Source of the DNA: an uncultured Burkholderiales bacterium
GTDB lineage: Bacteria > Pseudomonadota > Gammaproteobacteria > Burkholderiales > Burkholderiaceae_C
Assembly (NCBI GenBank): GCA_903861115.1
Contig: CAIOTD010000159.1
Coordinates: 1 to 43,209 of the forward strand
Direction of reading: 5' to 3'
Length of the DNA: 43,209 bases
The position numbers and the translations under genes are program-made. Shown in pieces: positions 32,636 through 41,333 of the stretch (position 1 is the stretch's first letter; the number at the start of each line of letters is the position of its first letter). A model generated the notes under the pieces. The model was not told where the DNA came from. It ran no database searches and saw only the letters and a list, made by a program, of their open reading frames with translations.

Positions 32636-33439
32636 ATGAACCTTCATCGATTAATGCAAATGCATGCCAGTGGAGAGAAAATTTCTATGCTCACGGCATA
32701 CGATGCCACCTTTGCCGCTTTGGCTGATCGTGCTGGTGTGGACAGTTTGTTGGTGGGTGACTCCCTTGGCATGGTGAGCCAAGGCCGAGACAGTACTTTG
32801 AGTGTGAGCCTGGAGGACGTTGTCTATCACACGAAGTGTGTGGCCAAGGGCGTTCAAGCGGCACAAAACAATGCCTGCATCATCTCAGATTTGCCATTTG
32901 GTAGTTATCAAATCTCTAAAGAGCAGGCCATGCAAAGTGCGACAGCCTTGCTTCAAGCGGGCGCTCACATGGTCAAGCTTGAAGGGGGCGGGTGGACCAA
33001 CGAAGTGGTTCAATTCCTGACAGACCGAGGCGTATTGGTGTGCGCGCATTTGGGTCTGACGCCACAAACGGTTTTTGCCCTGGGTGGCTACAAAGTCCAA
33101 GGGCGTGACGAGCAAGCTGCACTCACGCTTTTAAATCATGCAACGCAACTCGAGCAAGCCGGCGCAAGCATGTTGGTGTTGGAGATGGTGCCTGTTGACT
33201 TGGCGCAAAAGGTCACCTCAAAACTCTCAAAATGCGCAACCATTGGGATTGGTGCTGGCAACGTGACCTCCGGTCAAGTGTTGGTGATGCACGATATGTT
33301 GGGCGCTGGGATTGGCAAATTGCCTAAATTTGTGAGGAATTTCTTGATCGATCAACCAGGCGTTGAGCAGGCCATGCGCGCCTATGTCACGGCGGTCAAG
33401 GATGGGACTTTCCCTGACAATGAGCGACATGCTTGGTAA
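32636..33439 (+). CDS. panB: Ketopantoate hydroxymethyltransferase PanB
   Basis: This 267-residue protein has PanB motifs: [52 protein letters not shown] and TIGIGAG. It transfers a hydroxymethyl group from 5,10-methylene-THF to alpha-ketoisovalerate in pantothenate (CoA) synthesis; Mg2+-binding Asp residues in GDSLGM and the catalytic Glu near VLEMVP are present. The usual partner panC is not adjacent, so panB stands alone. The ribosome binding site is weak. Confidence 0.96.
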   Translation: MNLHRLMQMHASGEKISMLTAYDATFAALADRAGVDSLLVGDSLGMVSQGRDSTLSVSLEDVVYHTKCVAKGVQAAQNNACIISDLPFGSYQISKEQAMQSATALLQAGAHMVKLEGGGWTNEVVQFLTDRGVLVCAHLGLTPQTVFALGGYKVQGRDEQAALTLLNHATQLEQAGASMLVLEMVPVDLAQKVTSKLSKCATIGIGAGNVTSGQVLVMHDMLGAGIGKLPKFVRNFLIDQPGVEQAMRAYVTAVKDGTFPDNERHAW

Positions 33440-33471
33440 ATAGTTAGTGCTTTTTAGGCTCTTTTAATGTG

Positions 33472-33639
33472 CATTGAACTATTTTTATGTTCAATGGCCT
33501 TGATTTCAGTCTGATTCTTCTTTTTCATCAAATCGACACTAAAATACTCTTTTTCTATGGTGTTTTGAGATCCGTCCTACAGAGGGCTTGATCTAAAACC
33601 TGAACACTTACTTACAGCAGGATATTCACCTATGGTGAA
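33472..33639. promoter_or_regulatory. Inverted repeats in the panB-dctP gap
   Basis: Two inverted repeats lie in this 249-bp gap: CATTGAAC-N9-GTTCAATG (33472-33496) and TTCACC-TAT-GGTGAA (33625-33639). Neither is followed by a T run, so they are not terminators. One or both could be binding sites for a regulator of the TRAP transporter genes that start at 33689. I cannot identify the -10 and -35 boxes with confidence. Confidence 0.3.
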
Positions 33640-33688
33640 CAAAGGCTCACTGCGGTAGCCTCAATGCATCTTTTCAAGGAGAAACACC

Positions 33689-34717
33689 ATGATTTCTAGA
33701 CGATCAATTGTTCAAGGTTTGGCCAGTGCAACTGTGCCTGGCCTCTTGTCCGCTTCTTCTATGGCTTGGGGTGCGGAGTCCAAGATCTTAAAAATATCGC
33801 ATCAATTTCCCGGTGGTTCACTGGACAAAGGTGACTTCAGGGACCGCTTGGCAAGAAAATTTGCCCAAGATGTGGAAAAGCGCACGGCTGGCGCCTTGAA
33901 GTTTGAAATTTATCCTGGCTCCTCCTTGATGAAAACCGTGGCCCAATTTTCGGCGGTCAGAAAGGGTGCGCTTGATTTAACGCTTTATCCCTTGGCTTAT
34001 GCGGGTGGAGAAATTCAAGAGGTCAACATTGGTCTCATGCCCTGTATGGTCACCTCCTATGAGCAAGGTTTTGCTTGGAAGAAGGCGGAAATTGGTCGCG
34101 AACTCACCAAGTTGCTTGAAGCCAAGGGCGTGAAGATTGTGACTTGGGTTTGGCAAGCGGGAGGTACAGTTTCTAGGAACGTGCCCGTCGTCAACCCAGA
34201 CGATGTCAAGGGTTTGAAGATCCGAGGTGGTTCTAGGGAAATGGATCTGATGCTCAAGCAAGCAGGCGGCATCATTTCTAGCGTGCCATCCAACGAAATT
34301 TATCCAGCCATGCAGACGGGTTCATTGGATGCGGCCATCACATCCTCCACCAGTTTGATCTCTTTTAGACTTGAGGAGATCTCCAAGGCCCTGACAACAG
34401 GTCGGGGCAAGAGTTTTTGGTACATGTTTGAGCCCTTGTTGATGTCCAAAGCCATTTTTGATGCCTTGCCCGCTGATCAGCAACGCGCCATTGAGGAAGT
34501 CGGACTTGAACTTGAGAAGTTTGCAACCACTCAAGCGAAAGTGGATGATGAGGACGTGGCCACGGTGTACAAAAAAGCGGGTGCCAAAGTGATCGACATG
34601 GATGAGGCGACCATCTCTAAATGGAAGAAAATTGCTGAAGAGTCGGCATGGATTGATTACGCCAAGAGAAGCTCCGAATGCGAGAGATTTTTAAAGCTCG
34701 CTAAAGCCGTTGCATAA
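33689..34717 (+). CDS. dctP: TRAP transporter substrate-binding protein (DctP family)
   Basis: This 342-residue periplasmic protein has a signal with a twin-arginine-like SRRSIVQGL start, cut near SSMAWGAES. It contains ISHQFPGGSLDKGDFRDRLA, GSSLMKTVAQFSAVRKGALD, and GLKIRGGSREMDLML. The conserved Arg in the IRGG stretch typically forms the salt bridge to a carboxylate ligand in DctP proteins. The likely substrate is an organic acid; the exact one cannot be read. AAGGAG precedes the ATG. It is first in the dctPQM order, 11 bases before dctQ. Confidence 0.93.
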   Translation: MISRRSIVQGLASATVPGLLSASSMAWGAESKILKISHQFPGGSLDKGDFRDRLARKFAQDVEKRTAGALKFEIYPGSSLMKTVAQFSAVRKGALDLTLYPLAYAGGEIQEVNIGLMPCMVTSYEQGFAWKKAEIGRELTKLLEAKGVKIVTWVWQAGGTVSRNVPVVNPDDVKGLKIRGGSREMDLMLKQAGGIISSVPSNEIYPAMQTGSLDAAITSSTSLISFRLEEISKALTTGRGKSFWYMFEPLLMSKAIFDALPADQQRAIEEVGLELEKFATTQAKVDDEDVATVYKKAGAKVIDMDEATISKWKKIAEESAWIDYAKRSSECERFLKLAKAVA

Positions 34718-34728
34718 AGGGTATTTGA

Positions 34729-35265
34729 ATGGAGCACGACATGTCTTCGAGCGCCAAGGGCGTGTCCTTGGCGAACAAAAGCTTTTTCTTCAAAGGTTTA
34801 CACGCCTTTAATCAATTGGCGGCCGTCATGGGATCGGTCGCCATCGGCATTGCTGCATGTGTGTTGACTTGGGAGGCCACGGCAAGGTATCTTTTTAAGA
34901 TTCCAAGTGACTGGCAAGATGAGGTGACCATATTTTTATTGGTGGGTGCGACCTTTTTGTCCGCTGGTTGGGTGCAAATTCAGCGCGGTCATGTGGGAAT
35001 CCAAGCCTTGAGTGCCTTGCTGAGCCCTAAAGCGGATGCCATGCGCAGATTTTTGAGTGATATTTTGTCGCTTCTTTTTTGCGTTTTTTTTGCATGGAAG
35101 TCTTGGACACTGCTCCTTGAAGCCATTGAAGACAATCAAATATCAGGCTCTGCATTTGGTGCCCCCTTGTGGATCCCTTATGGATCCATGGCGGTAGGGA
35201 CCTCACTGCTCGTCTTGGTCTTGCTTGAGCAAGTGCTCAGCCGAGATGCAATACTTAAAAAATAA
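34729..35265 (+). CDS. dctQ: TRAP transporter small permease (DctQ family)
   Basis: This 178-residue protein has four hydrophobic segments and the DctQ motif PSDWQDEVTIFLLVGATFLS. It partners DctM in the membrane and DctP outside. Two in-frame starts (34729 and 34741) each have a Shine-Dalgarno-like sequence; 34729 follows AAAGGG, 34741 follows GGAG, so the exact start is open. The gene follows dctP closely and precedes dctM by eight bases. Confidence 0.9.
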   Translation: MEHDMSSSAKGVSLANKSFFFKGLHAFNQLAAVMGSVAIGIAACVLTWEATARYLFKIPSDWQDEVTIFLLVGATFLSAGWVQIQRGHVGIQALSALLSPKADAMRRFLSDILSLLFCVFFAWKSWTLLLEAIEDNQISGSAFGAPLWIPYGSMAVGTSLLVLVLLEQVLSRDAILKK

Positions 35266-35273
35266 TTAAAAAA

Positions 35274-36632
35274 ATGACAACTCTTCAAATTGGATTGCTT
35301 TTTGGGTTTTCGACCTGCGTGGTTTTGTTTTCAGGCATGCCCATTGCATTTGCACTTGGTGCTGTTGCAACGGTCTTCATGTATTTCTTCATGCCTCATG
35401 CCGCCTTGGACACCATTGCTCAAAATGTTTACGAGGAAATGGCCAGCATCACTTTATTGACCATTCCTCTGTTCATCTTAAAGGGGGCTGCCATAGGGAA
35501 ATCCAAGGCAGGACGAGATCTTTATTCAGCCTTGAACATTTGGCTGAGCAAAGTACCTGGTGGTTTGGGCATTGCGGTCACTTTGGCCTGTGGACTTTTT
35601 GCCGCCATGGCGGGATCAAGCGCTGCAACATGTTCAGCCATTGGAAGCTCCGCCATTCCTGAGATGCGTGAGAGAGGGTATTCGGCGGGACTTTCTGCGG
35701 GGCTGGTTGCTGCTGGCGGCACCTTGGGTATTTTGTTGCCCCCTTCCGTGACCCTGATCTTGTACGCGGTGGCGGCTGAACAGTCCTTGGGGCGTTTGTT
35801 TTTGGCGGGCATCGTGCCGGGCTTGGTGCTCGTTGTATTGTTTGCGGGTTATGGTATTTTTAAATTCAACTTAGAGCGTCGGCAAGCACAAACGTTTGCA
35901 GATCATGGCGGCGAGAGAGCTCGGATTTTGCAGGTGGATCATTACACCTTGAAAGAAAAGTTCATGGCCATTCCTAGAGTTTTGCCATTTTTAATTTTGC
36001 TCTTGGGCGTGATGTGTGCCTTGTACGGTGGTTTTGCCACACCCTCTGAGACGGCTGGTTTGGGGGCTGTGATGGCCCTGATTTTGATCGCTTTGGTGTA
36101 TGGCGCTTTTAAGATGTCGGACTTAAAGCCCATTTTTACCAGCACCTTGTCTGAAGCCACGATGCTGATGATGATCATTGGCATGTCACTTTTGTACTCT
36201 TATGTGATGAGCTATTTACACATCAGCCAAAGTGCTGCGGAGTGGGTGGTGGGGTTGCATTTGTCCAAATGGGTGTTGTTTTTGGCCGTTTCAGTTTTGG
36301 TGGTGCTGCTTGGATTTTTCTTGCCCCCCGTCAGTATTATTTTAATGACGGCCCCCATCATTTTGCCCCCGTTGCGGGCTGAAGGGTTTGATTTGATTTG
36401 GTTTGGTGTGGTGATGTCAGTGATCATGGAGATGGGGTTGATCCATCCACCTGTTGGACTAAATATTTTCGTGATCAATAAAATTGCACCAGATATTTCT
36501 TTGAGCGAGGTGGTTTGGGGAACCTTGCCCTTTGTCTTTTTGATCATGGTGGCCGTTTTACTTTTATGCGTCTTTCCAGATTTGGTGACCTTCATGCCTG
36601 ATTATTTCTTTGGGCCGGCCACCTTGCGCTAA
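35274..36632 (+). CDS. dctM: TRAP transporter large permease (DctM family)
   Basis: This 452-residue protein has about 12 membrane segments and DctM motifs: GMPIAFALGAVATVF, LTIPLFILKGAAIGKSKAGR, MAGSSAATCSAIGSSAIPEM, and IHPPVGLNIFVINKIAP at the end. It forms the Na+-driven channel with DctQ. No Shine-Dalgarno sequence precedes the ATG, only an A-rich stretch; translation may be coupled to dctQ, whose stop lies eight bases upstream. Confidence 0.93.
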   Translation: MTTLQIGLLFGFSTCVVLFSGMPIAFALGAVATVFMYFFMPHAALDTIAQNVYEEMASITLLTIPLFILKGAAIGKSKAGRDLYSALNIWLSKVPGGLGIAVTLACGLFAAMAGSSAATCSAIGSSAIPEMRERGYSAGLSAGLVAAGGTLGILLPPSVTLILYAVAAEQSLGRLFLAGIVPGLVLVVLFAGYGIFKFNLERRQAQTFADHGGERARILQVDHYTLKEKFMAIPRVLPFLILLLGVMCALYGGFATPSETAGLGAVMALILIALVYGAFKMSDLKPIFTSTLSEATMLMMIIGMSLLYSYVMSYLHISQSAAEWVVGLHLSKWVLFLAVSVLVVLLGFFLPPVSIILMTAPIILPPLRAEGFDLIWFGVVMSVIMEMGLIHPPVGLNIFVINKIAPDISLSEVVWGTLPFVFLIMVAVLLLCVFPDLVTFMPDYFFGPATLR

Positions 36633-36655
36633 AGCGAAAACGATTGATTCAATGT

Positions 36656-36689
36656 GAGCAACTCGCTTGTCGTGGCGGCTCCTTTTTTT
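36656..36689 (+). terminator. Candidate terminator of the TRAP operon
   Basis: GAGC (36656-36659) and CGC (36664-36666) pair with GCG-GCTC (36675-36681) leaving a bulge, followed by seven T (36683-36689). The stem is imperfect but the T run is good, and the place, 24 bases after the dctM stop, fits. Confidence 0.45.
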
Positions 36690-36956
36690 ATGGGCCTCAC
36701 TTTTGCTCAATTGTGGGCGTATTGGCCGTCAATTGAGCTCATCAGCGCATCCCTCTTTTTAGAAGTCTTTTCTCAGACTTCCTCATTGACTAAAACATAA
36801 GCCATGCGCCGAGATATGGACAGGCAGCACGGCCGTATCTAACATCAGCAAATGCTTCGGTCACTTTTGATCCCAGTTCATGAGCTGAGGCATGATAAGT
36901 CAGCCCACTGATTCAAGATTTCATCTAACAACGCTGAACTTGTTCAAGTTTCATAA
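36690..36956. other. Gap between the convergent TRAP and feo operons
   Basis: With the terminator region, this forms a 324-bp gap between dctM and feoB. I see no gene. It contains a 7-bp hairpin, GAAGTCT/AGACTTC (near 36761-36780), without a T run. Confidence 0.5.
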
Positions 36957-38858
36957 TTACAACCCCAAGGACAGGCTCAAATGGTAGGTGAGCCACGAGG
37001 CCAGGTAGGCGAGTGAAAAAAGATATCCGAGCATGATCAATGGCAGTCTCCAGCCCCCCGTTTCTCTTTTGACTGTGGCAATGGTGGACAAGCACTGAGG
37101 TGCAAAGACAAACCAAACCAACAATGACAAGGCGGTGGGCAGGCTCCACGTTTGAGCCAGGACTGCGCCCAGTTCATTGCTTGCATTGGCCGAATTACTG
37201 GCAATCGAGTAAACCGTCCCCAATGCCCCGACCACCACCTCTCTGGCTGCCATCCCGGGAATCAGGGCCACACTGATTTGCCAATTGAACCCTATCGGTT
37301 CAAACAGGTGTGCCAATGCGTGCCCAATGTAACCTGCAAAACTGACCTCAATGGCCGGGCCCTCAAACCCCAGGGGCGCCGCTGGAAAGGTGGCCAAGAA
37401 CCACAAGGCCAATGTGAGCACCAAGATCACGCCACCCACGCGGTTCAGAAAGATCTTGGCCCTTTGCCAAAGTCCTAGGGCAACGTTATGAACAGTGGGC
37501 CAGTGGTAATTGGGCAACTCCATCATCAATGGCCGCGCAATGTGACCTTCGCTGGTGAAGGTTTTGAGGACCCAGGCCACGGCCATGGCCCCAAGAATGC
37601 CCAAAGCATAGAGTCCAAATAAAACCATGCCTCTGAGAGAAAATCCAAGCCCCACGATGCGCTCAGGTATGAAAGCCGCAATGAGCAAGGTATAGACCGG
37701 CAGTCTTGCGGAGCAAGTCATCAAAGGTGCGATCAATATGGTGACAAATCGGTCTCTGGTGTTGGAGATGGTTCTGGCGGCCATGATGCCGGGGATGGCG
37801 CAGGCAAAGCTTGAGAGCAAAGGAATAAAGGAGCGCCCCGATAGACCAACACTGCCCATGAGGCGGTCCAACAAATAGGCCGCTCTTGGTAAATAGCCCG
37901 ATTCTTCAAGAATCAAAATAAAGAAAAACAAGATCAGTATTTGTGGCAAAAACACCAAGACGCCCCCCACACCGGCGATGAGCCCATCAACAACCAAGCT
38001 TCTCAGCAGCTCAATGTGAATGTGAGCCCCAAGACGCTCGCCTAGTAAGGTGGAGAAATCTTTGATCATTTGCATCGGTGCATTGGCCAAGACAAAGACC
38101 GATTGAAAGACCACAAAAAGTACCATGGCCAGGATGACAGAGCCCCAAATGGGATGGAGCACCCAGTGATCGATGGTGTCGCTGATGGGGTCTGGATTGA
38201 CTTCGTCCAGACCCAACTCAAGAAGAAGGGCCTGTATTTTGTCGGTGTCTTCAAGGCCATCGGGCCCGATCTCTTTATGAGCCTCGAGGCTGGTTTGAGT
38301 CAAAGCGGCAAAGTGGTCTCGGTTGAACTCAGTCAACAAGTAGTTCTTGAGTGCTAAAACCCCTTGTGGTTCTATGCCAATCGTTGCAATCACGGGCATC
38401 TTCAAAGCGCGCGAGAGGGCCTCTGGATCAATGTCGATGCCGCGTTTTTTAGCCAAGTCGCACATGTTCAATGCCAAAACGCATGGCAGACCAAGGCGCT
38501 GCACTGCGAGGGCCAATCTCAGGGTCCTTCGCAGATTGGTGGCGTCAACCACGCACACAGCGATATCGGGTTTTTTCTCCCCAGCTGCAATGCCTTTTAA
38601 AACGTCGTGCGTGACACGCTCATCAAGCGATCTCGGGTAGAGGCTGTAAACGCCGGGTAAATCCAAGATTCTGAGGGAAGAGGCATTGGCCTGTGTGATC
38701 TTGCCTTCTTTTCGCTCAACCGTCACGCCCGAATAATTGGCCACCTTTTGATGGCTGCCGGTGAGCAAATTAAAAAGTGCAGTTTTACCGCAATTGGGAT
38801 TGCCGATCAGGGCAACCAGGGGTGAAGAATCAACAAAATAGACGGGAGAGGACTGCAC
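36957..38858 (-). CDS. feoB: Ferrous iron transporter FeoB
   Basis: This 633-residue protein has an N-terminal G domain (G1 GNPNCGKT at residues 19-26, then LDLPGVYSLYP and CVLALNMCDLAKKRG). Two Gate domains with about 8 or more membrane segments follow (SGRSFIPLLSSFACAIPGIM; PLMTCSARLPVYTLLIAAF). It imports Fe2+ across the inner membrane. It is shorter than the 773-residue E. coli protein but within the range of compact FeoB. The start is GTG (38858) with GGAG seven bases upstream, directly after the feoA stop (TGAGTG). No FeoC follows. Confidence 0.94.
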   Translation of the reverse strand: MQSSPVYFVDSSPLVALIGNPNCGKTALFNLLTGSHQKVANYSGVTVERKEGKITQANASSLRILDLPGVYSLYPRSLDERVTHDVLKGIAAGEKKPDIAVCVVDATNLRRTLRLALAVQRLGLPCVLALNMCDLAKKRGIDIDPEALSRALKMPVIATIGIEPQGVLALKNYLLTEFNRDHFAALTQTSLEAHKEIGPDGLEDTDKIQALLLELGLDEVNPDPISDTIDHWVLHPIWGSVILAMVLFVVFQSVFVLANAPMQMIKDFSTLLGERLGAHIHIELLRSLVVDGLIAGVGGVLVFLPQILILFFFILILEESGYLPRAAYLLDRLMGSVGLSGRSFIPLLSSFACAIPGIMAARTISNTRDRFVTILIAPLMTCSARLPVYTLLIAAFIPERIVGLGFSLRGMVLFGLYALGILGAMAVAWVLKTFTSEGHIARPLMMELPNYHWPTVHNVALGLWQRAKIFLNRVGGVILVLTLALWFLATFPAAPLGFEGPAIEVSFAGYIGHALAHLFEPIGFNWQISVALIPGMAAREVVVGALGTVYSIASNSANASNELGAVLAQTWSLPTALSLLVWFVFAPQCLSTIATVKRETGGWRLPLIMLGYLFSLAYLASWLTYHLSLSLGL

Positions 38859-39119
38859 TCAACGCTCCAAGTCAATTTCAATCAACTGGGCCTCGGCCCT
38901 CCTCAGAGCAAAGGTTGAAACACCGATGCGAACCACCATGGGGTCGCCGCCAAACAGGGCTTTGCTGAGGACTTGAACTCTTTCTCCCGTGATGAAGCCA
39001 ATTTCCTCCAGTTGTCTCGCCATGGGTGAGTCGTGTTCAGCGGGCCTGACTCGAACGACACGCGCCCGTTGTTTGGCCTTTAATAGGTCAAGTGAGGGTG
39101 TGATCAATGGATCGGACAT
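38859..39119 (-). CDS. feoA: Ferrous iron transport protein FeoA
   Basis: This 86-residue protein has an SH3-like FeoA domain (KQRARVVRVRPAEHDSPMAR, then QLEEIGFITGERVQVL and MVVRIGVSTFALRRAEAQLI). It regulates or supports FeoB. It is first in the feoAB pair and its stop touches the feoB GTG. A Fur box (39138-39154) lies 19 bases upstream of its ATG. The ATG has no strong ribosome binding site. Confidence 0.92.
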   Translation of the reverse strand: MSDPLITPSLDLLKAKQRARVVRVRPAEHDSPMARQLEEIGFITGERVQVLSKALFGGDPMVVRIGVSTFALRRAEAQLIEIDLER

Positions 39120-39137
39120 GGCGTCATTCTACAATAA

Positions 39138-39154
39138 ATGAGAATTATTCGCAT
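39138..39154 (-). promoter_or_regulatory. Fur box upstream of feoAB
   Basis: ATGAGAATTATTCGCAT is a near-palindrome (7-3-7) that matches the Fur binding pattern TGAnAATnATTnTCA with one change per arm. It ends at the stop of the gene encoding the SafE-like protein (39154), so the whole feo promoter fits in the 34 bases between the two genes and the end of that coding region. Repression by Fe2+-Fur is expected. Confidence 0.75.
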
Positions 39155-39933
39155 TAAGGTGCAATCACGCACCAAGGTGCTTGATTCAAAATCAGGTCGT
39201 GGTACATGATCCAAGCCGAGTTGGTAAAAAGAGCCAAGCCCGCCAGACGAACGCCCCACTGAGCGAAGACTTGGCTGTTGTTTCTGAGCGACTGTTCCTG
39301 GGGTGATCGAAAAACAAGGGTGTGTACGTTGCCGAGTGAGGTGGGGTCTTGAGGCGGCGCACTCAGTTGATCAAAGAGATGAGTGCCCAGGGCCATGAAA
39401 AGCGCACCGCCCAAGGAAAAGCTCAACATGATCAAGGCCCCATTCAGTGCTTGTGCACTGAGGGCCGCGACCATGAGCACAGAGTACAGCAAACTGCACG
39501 GAATCAAACTCCAAAGCACGCCAGTGACAAAGAGCGCCCATGGTTTCTGAAAAAATGCATGATCGAGCATGAATTGTTCAATTTTGAGCCAAATTGACTT
39601 GGCAATTGAACCAAGCCACAAAGGCTGGTTGGCAAAAATCAACAAGAAAAGGCCCAAAACCATGGCCAAGACATGGGTCATGTTCCAAATGGGTCTAAAA
39701 AGTGTAGACTGCGTTGAAAGCCATCCTAGGCTTTGCATGGATGTTGCGGCCAAAGCGCCCATCGCGCCGTACCCCAAGGTTCTGCCAGATAAAAACAAGA
39801 ACTTGGCCTGGTGTTTAGAGCCCGAAGGTTTAATTTTTGTCAGCAAGGAGCAAGCGGGTCCACACATCATGAGGCAGTGAGGGCCGCCAGTGAGCCCCAT
39901 CATCAATGATAATGTGAGCAATGAGATCAGCAT
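39154..39933 (-). CDS. SafE/TauE-like membrane protein of the cbb3-oxidase neighbourhood
   Basis: This 259-residue protein has about six membrane segments and the motif GGPHCLMMCGPACSLL, with Cys20, Cys24 and Cys28. Proteins of this group (COG2836, 'sulfite exporter TauE/SafE family') often sit beside ccoGHIS, copper exporters and fnr-type regulators, and the HCxxxCGPxC motif suggests metal (probably copper) handling for oxidase assembly. This function is inferred from context. GAAGG precedes the ATG. It is divergent from the FNR gene. Confidence 0.75.
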   Translation of the reverse strand: MLISLLTLSLMMGLTGGPHCLMMCGPACSLLTKIKPSGSKHQAKFLFLSGRTLGYGAMGALAATSMQSLGWLSTQSTLFRPIWNMTHVLAMVLGLFLLIFANQPLWLGSIAKSIWLKIEQFMLDHAFFQKPWALFVTGVLWSLIPCSLLYSVLMVAALSAQALNGALIMLSFSLGGALFMALGTHLFDQLSAPPQDPTSLGNVHTLVFRSPQEQSLRNNSQVFAQWGVRLAGLALFTNSAWIMYHDLILNQAPWCVIAP

Positions 39934-40021
39934 AAGGCCTTCATTTTGGGTGAAATGTCATGCTGGGGGTTTAAAATAATTGAATTCACTGTCGTCTATT
40001 TTTTTATAAAAAGGTTGCTCG

Positions 40022-40783
40022 TTGAAGTCACCCATTAAGTCAGCTGTAGAAAAATCCTTGGTCGCCTCGCCTGATCACTTGAAGCTTGCCTGCTCGAGTT
40101 GCAATTTGCGCGAGTTGTGTTTGCCCATTGGACTCAGTCAAGAGGACATTGTCAAAATCGATCAGTTGATTCAAATCAGAAGAACGATCAAAAAAGGGGA
40201 GTCCTTGATTCGCCAAGGTGACCGGTTTACATCTATTTTTGCCGTGAGAGTGGGTTTTTTCAAGACGATTGTCAACACCGATGACGGGCGTGACCAGATC
40301 ACCGGCTTTCAAATGTCTGGGGACGTGATTGGGCTCGATGGCATTCAGACGGATTTTCATACTTGTGAGGCGCTGGCCATTGAGGACTCTGAGGTGTGCG
40401 TCATGCCCATGGAAAGACTTGAGGAAATCTCTCGAGATGTGCCAGCCTTGCAGCATCATTTCCATAAAATCATGAGCCGAGAAATTGTTCGAGAAAACGA
40501 ACAAATTTTGTTGTTGGGCAGCATGAGAAGTGAGGAGCGTTTGGCATCTTTTTTACTGAATTTGTCCAATCGTTTGAAGTCCAGAGGTTTCTCGCAGTCT
40601 GAGATGATTCTTCGAATGACGCGCGAGGAAATCGGCTCCTATTTGGGTTTAAAGCTTGAGACGGTGAGCAGAACGTTTTCAAAGTTTTCAGAAGAGGGTT
40701 TGATCAGCGTTCAACAAAAGGCCGTTTTGATCTTGGACACCAAGGGTTTAAGCCTCAAAGCCAAGGCGACACCCATTGATTGA
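40022..40783 (+). CDS. fnr: FNR-type oxygen-sensing transcription regulator
   Basis: This 253-residue CRP/FNR family protein has the four cysteines for an oxygen-labile [4Fe-4S] cluster: Cys24, Cys27, Cys33 (ACSSCNLRELC) and Cys115 (FHTCEA). It also has a cNMP-type beta roll, a dimer helix and a C-terminal helix-turn-helix (MTREEIGSYLGLKLETVSRT, with the E--SR recognition pattern for TTGAT half-sites). It activates microaerobic genes such as the cbb3 oxidase. The start is TTG at 40022 with AAAGG seven bases upstream; there is no ATG until far into the protein. It lies divergent from the SafE-like gene. Confidence 0.92.
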   Translation: MKSPIKSAVEKSLVASPDHLKLACSSCNLRELCLPIGLSQEDIVKIDQLIQIRRTIKKGESLIRQGDRFTSIFAVRVGFFKTIVNTDDGRDQITGFQMSGDVIGLDGIQTDFHTCEALAIEDSEVCVMPMERLEEISRDVPALQHHFHKIMSREIVRENEQILLLGSMRSEERLASFLLNLSNRLKSRGFSQSEMILRMTREEIGSYLGLKLETVSRTFSKFSEEGLISVQQKAVLILDTKGLSLKAKATPID

Positions 40784-40809
40784 GTGAGCGCTGTACTTTG
40801 TTGGGTGCA

Positions 40810-41034
40810 TCAAGGCTTCTCTAGCATCAACAGGCAACTGATGCCGCTCGAGAGCGATGTGGCTGACCAAAATAAAAAAAACGAACCCGCATAGATCCAT
40901 TCAGTCTCATCGCTTGAGAGCTTGAAGGTTTCGGTCAACAAGACTGGATCTAGGAAAGCGAACACGCACATCTCAAGCACGCCAGCTGCTAAAAAAGCAG
41001 GCCACAGTATTTGAATGCCTCTCCACTTACTCAT
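40810..41034 (-). CDS. Small two-helix membrane protein of unknown function
   Basis: This 74-residue protein has two hydrophobic segments (ILWPAFLAAGVLEMCVFAFL and SFFLFWSATSLSSGISCLLM) joined by an acidic loop (KLSSDETEW). The family name is not known to me; small proteins of this kind are often found beside FixH-like proteins in the ccoG region of Comamonadaceae. Its start overlaps the end of the FixH-like gene by eight bases, so it belongs to the same operon. It is convergent with the FNR gene. Confidence 0.65.
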   Translation of the reverse strand: MSKWRGIQILWPAFLAAGVLEMCVFAFLDPVLLTETFKLSSDETEWIYAGSFFLFWSATSLSSGISCLLMLEKP

Positions 41035-41317
41035 GACGATCCCCTAAGTGTGTGGCGGTTTGCTGCTCCATAGACAAAGGTGCTGCATGGGGTGTACGGG
41101 TGGTGGCATGGTTTTTCTCGGTTTGAGCCGCACTCAAGGTGGGGGCCTGCATCTCACCCATCAGCACTTTGTCTGCACCTTGATGCGCAATAAAGCCAGT
41201 CCACAAGGCTGCCATCACAACGATGCAAGGCCCCATCAAGATCATCCAGACATAAGGGTAGGTCCACCAAGCTGGGGCTTGCGTTTCAGTGTCCAAGTGT
41301 GCGTTTTGAGGATTCAT
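41027..41317 (-). CDS. Short FixH/CcoH-like protein
   Basis: This 96-residue protein starts with a short cytoplasmic part, then PAWWTYPYVWMILMGPCIVV, a membrane anchor typical of FixH-like proteins (WWk.g.VW.vi.GP..VV). After it comes a variable, Ala/Thr/His-rich tail, shorter than the folded periplasmic domain of true FixH (about 150 residues or more). It may be a reduced FixH. FixH/CcoH assists cbb3 oxidase assembly. It lies between ccoG and the small membrane gene. Confidence 0.6.
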   Translation of the reverse strand: MNPQNAHLDTETQAPAWWTYPYVWMILMGPCIVVMAALWTGFIAHQGADKVLMGEMQAPTLSAAQTEKNHATTRTPHAAPLSMEQQTATHLGDRHE

Positions 41318-41333
41318 GGTTGAGGGCTCTTCC

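Noticed and set aside
36790-36880. Possible short coding relic on the minus strand in the dctM-feoB gap
   Set aside because: A short stretch reads KVTEAFADVRYGRAA in one frame, but it is too short, has no start signal and cannot be matched to a family.
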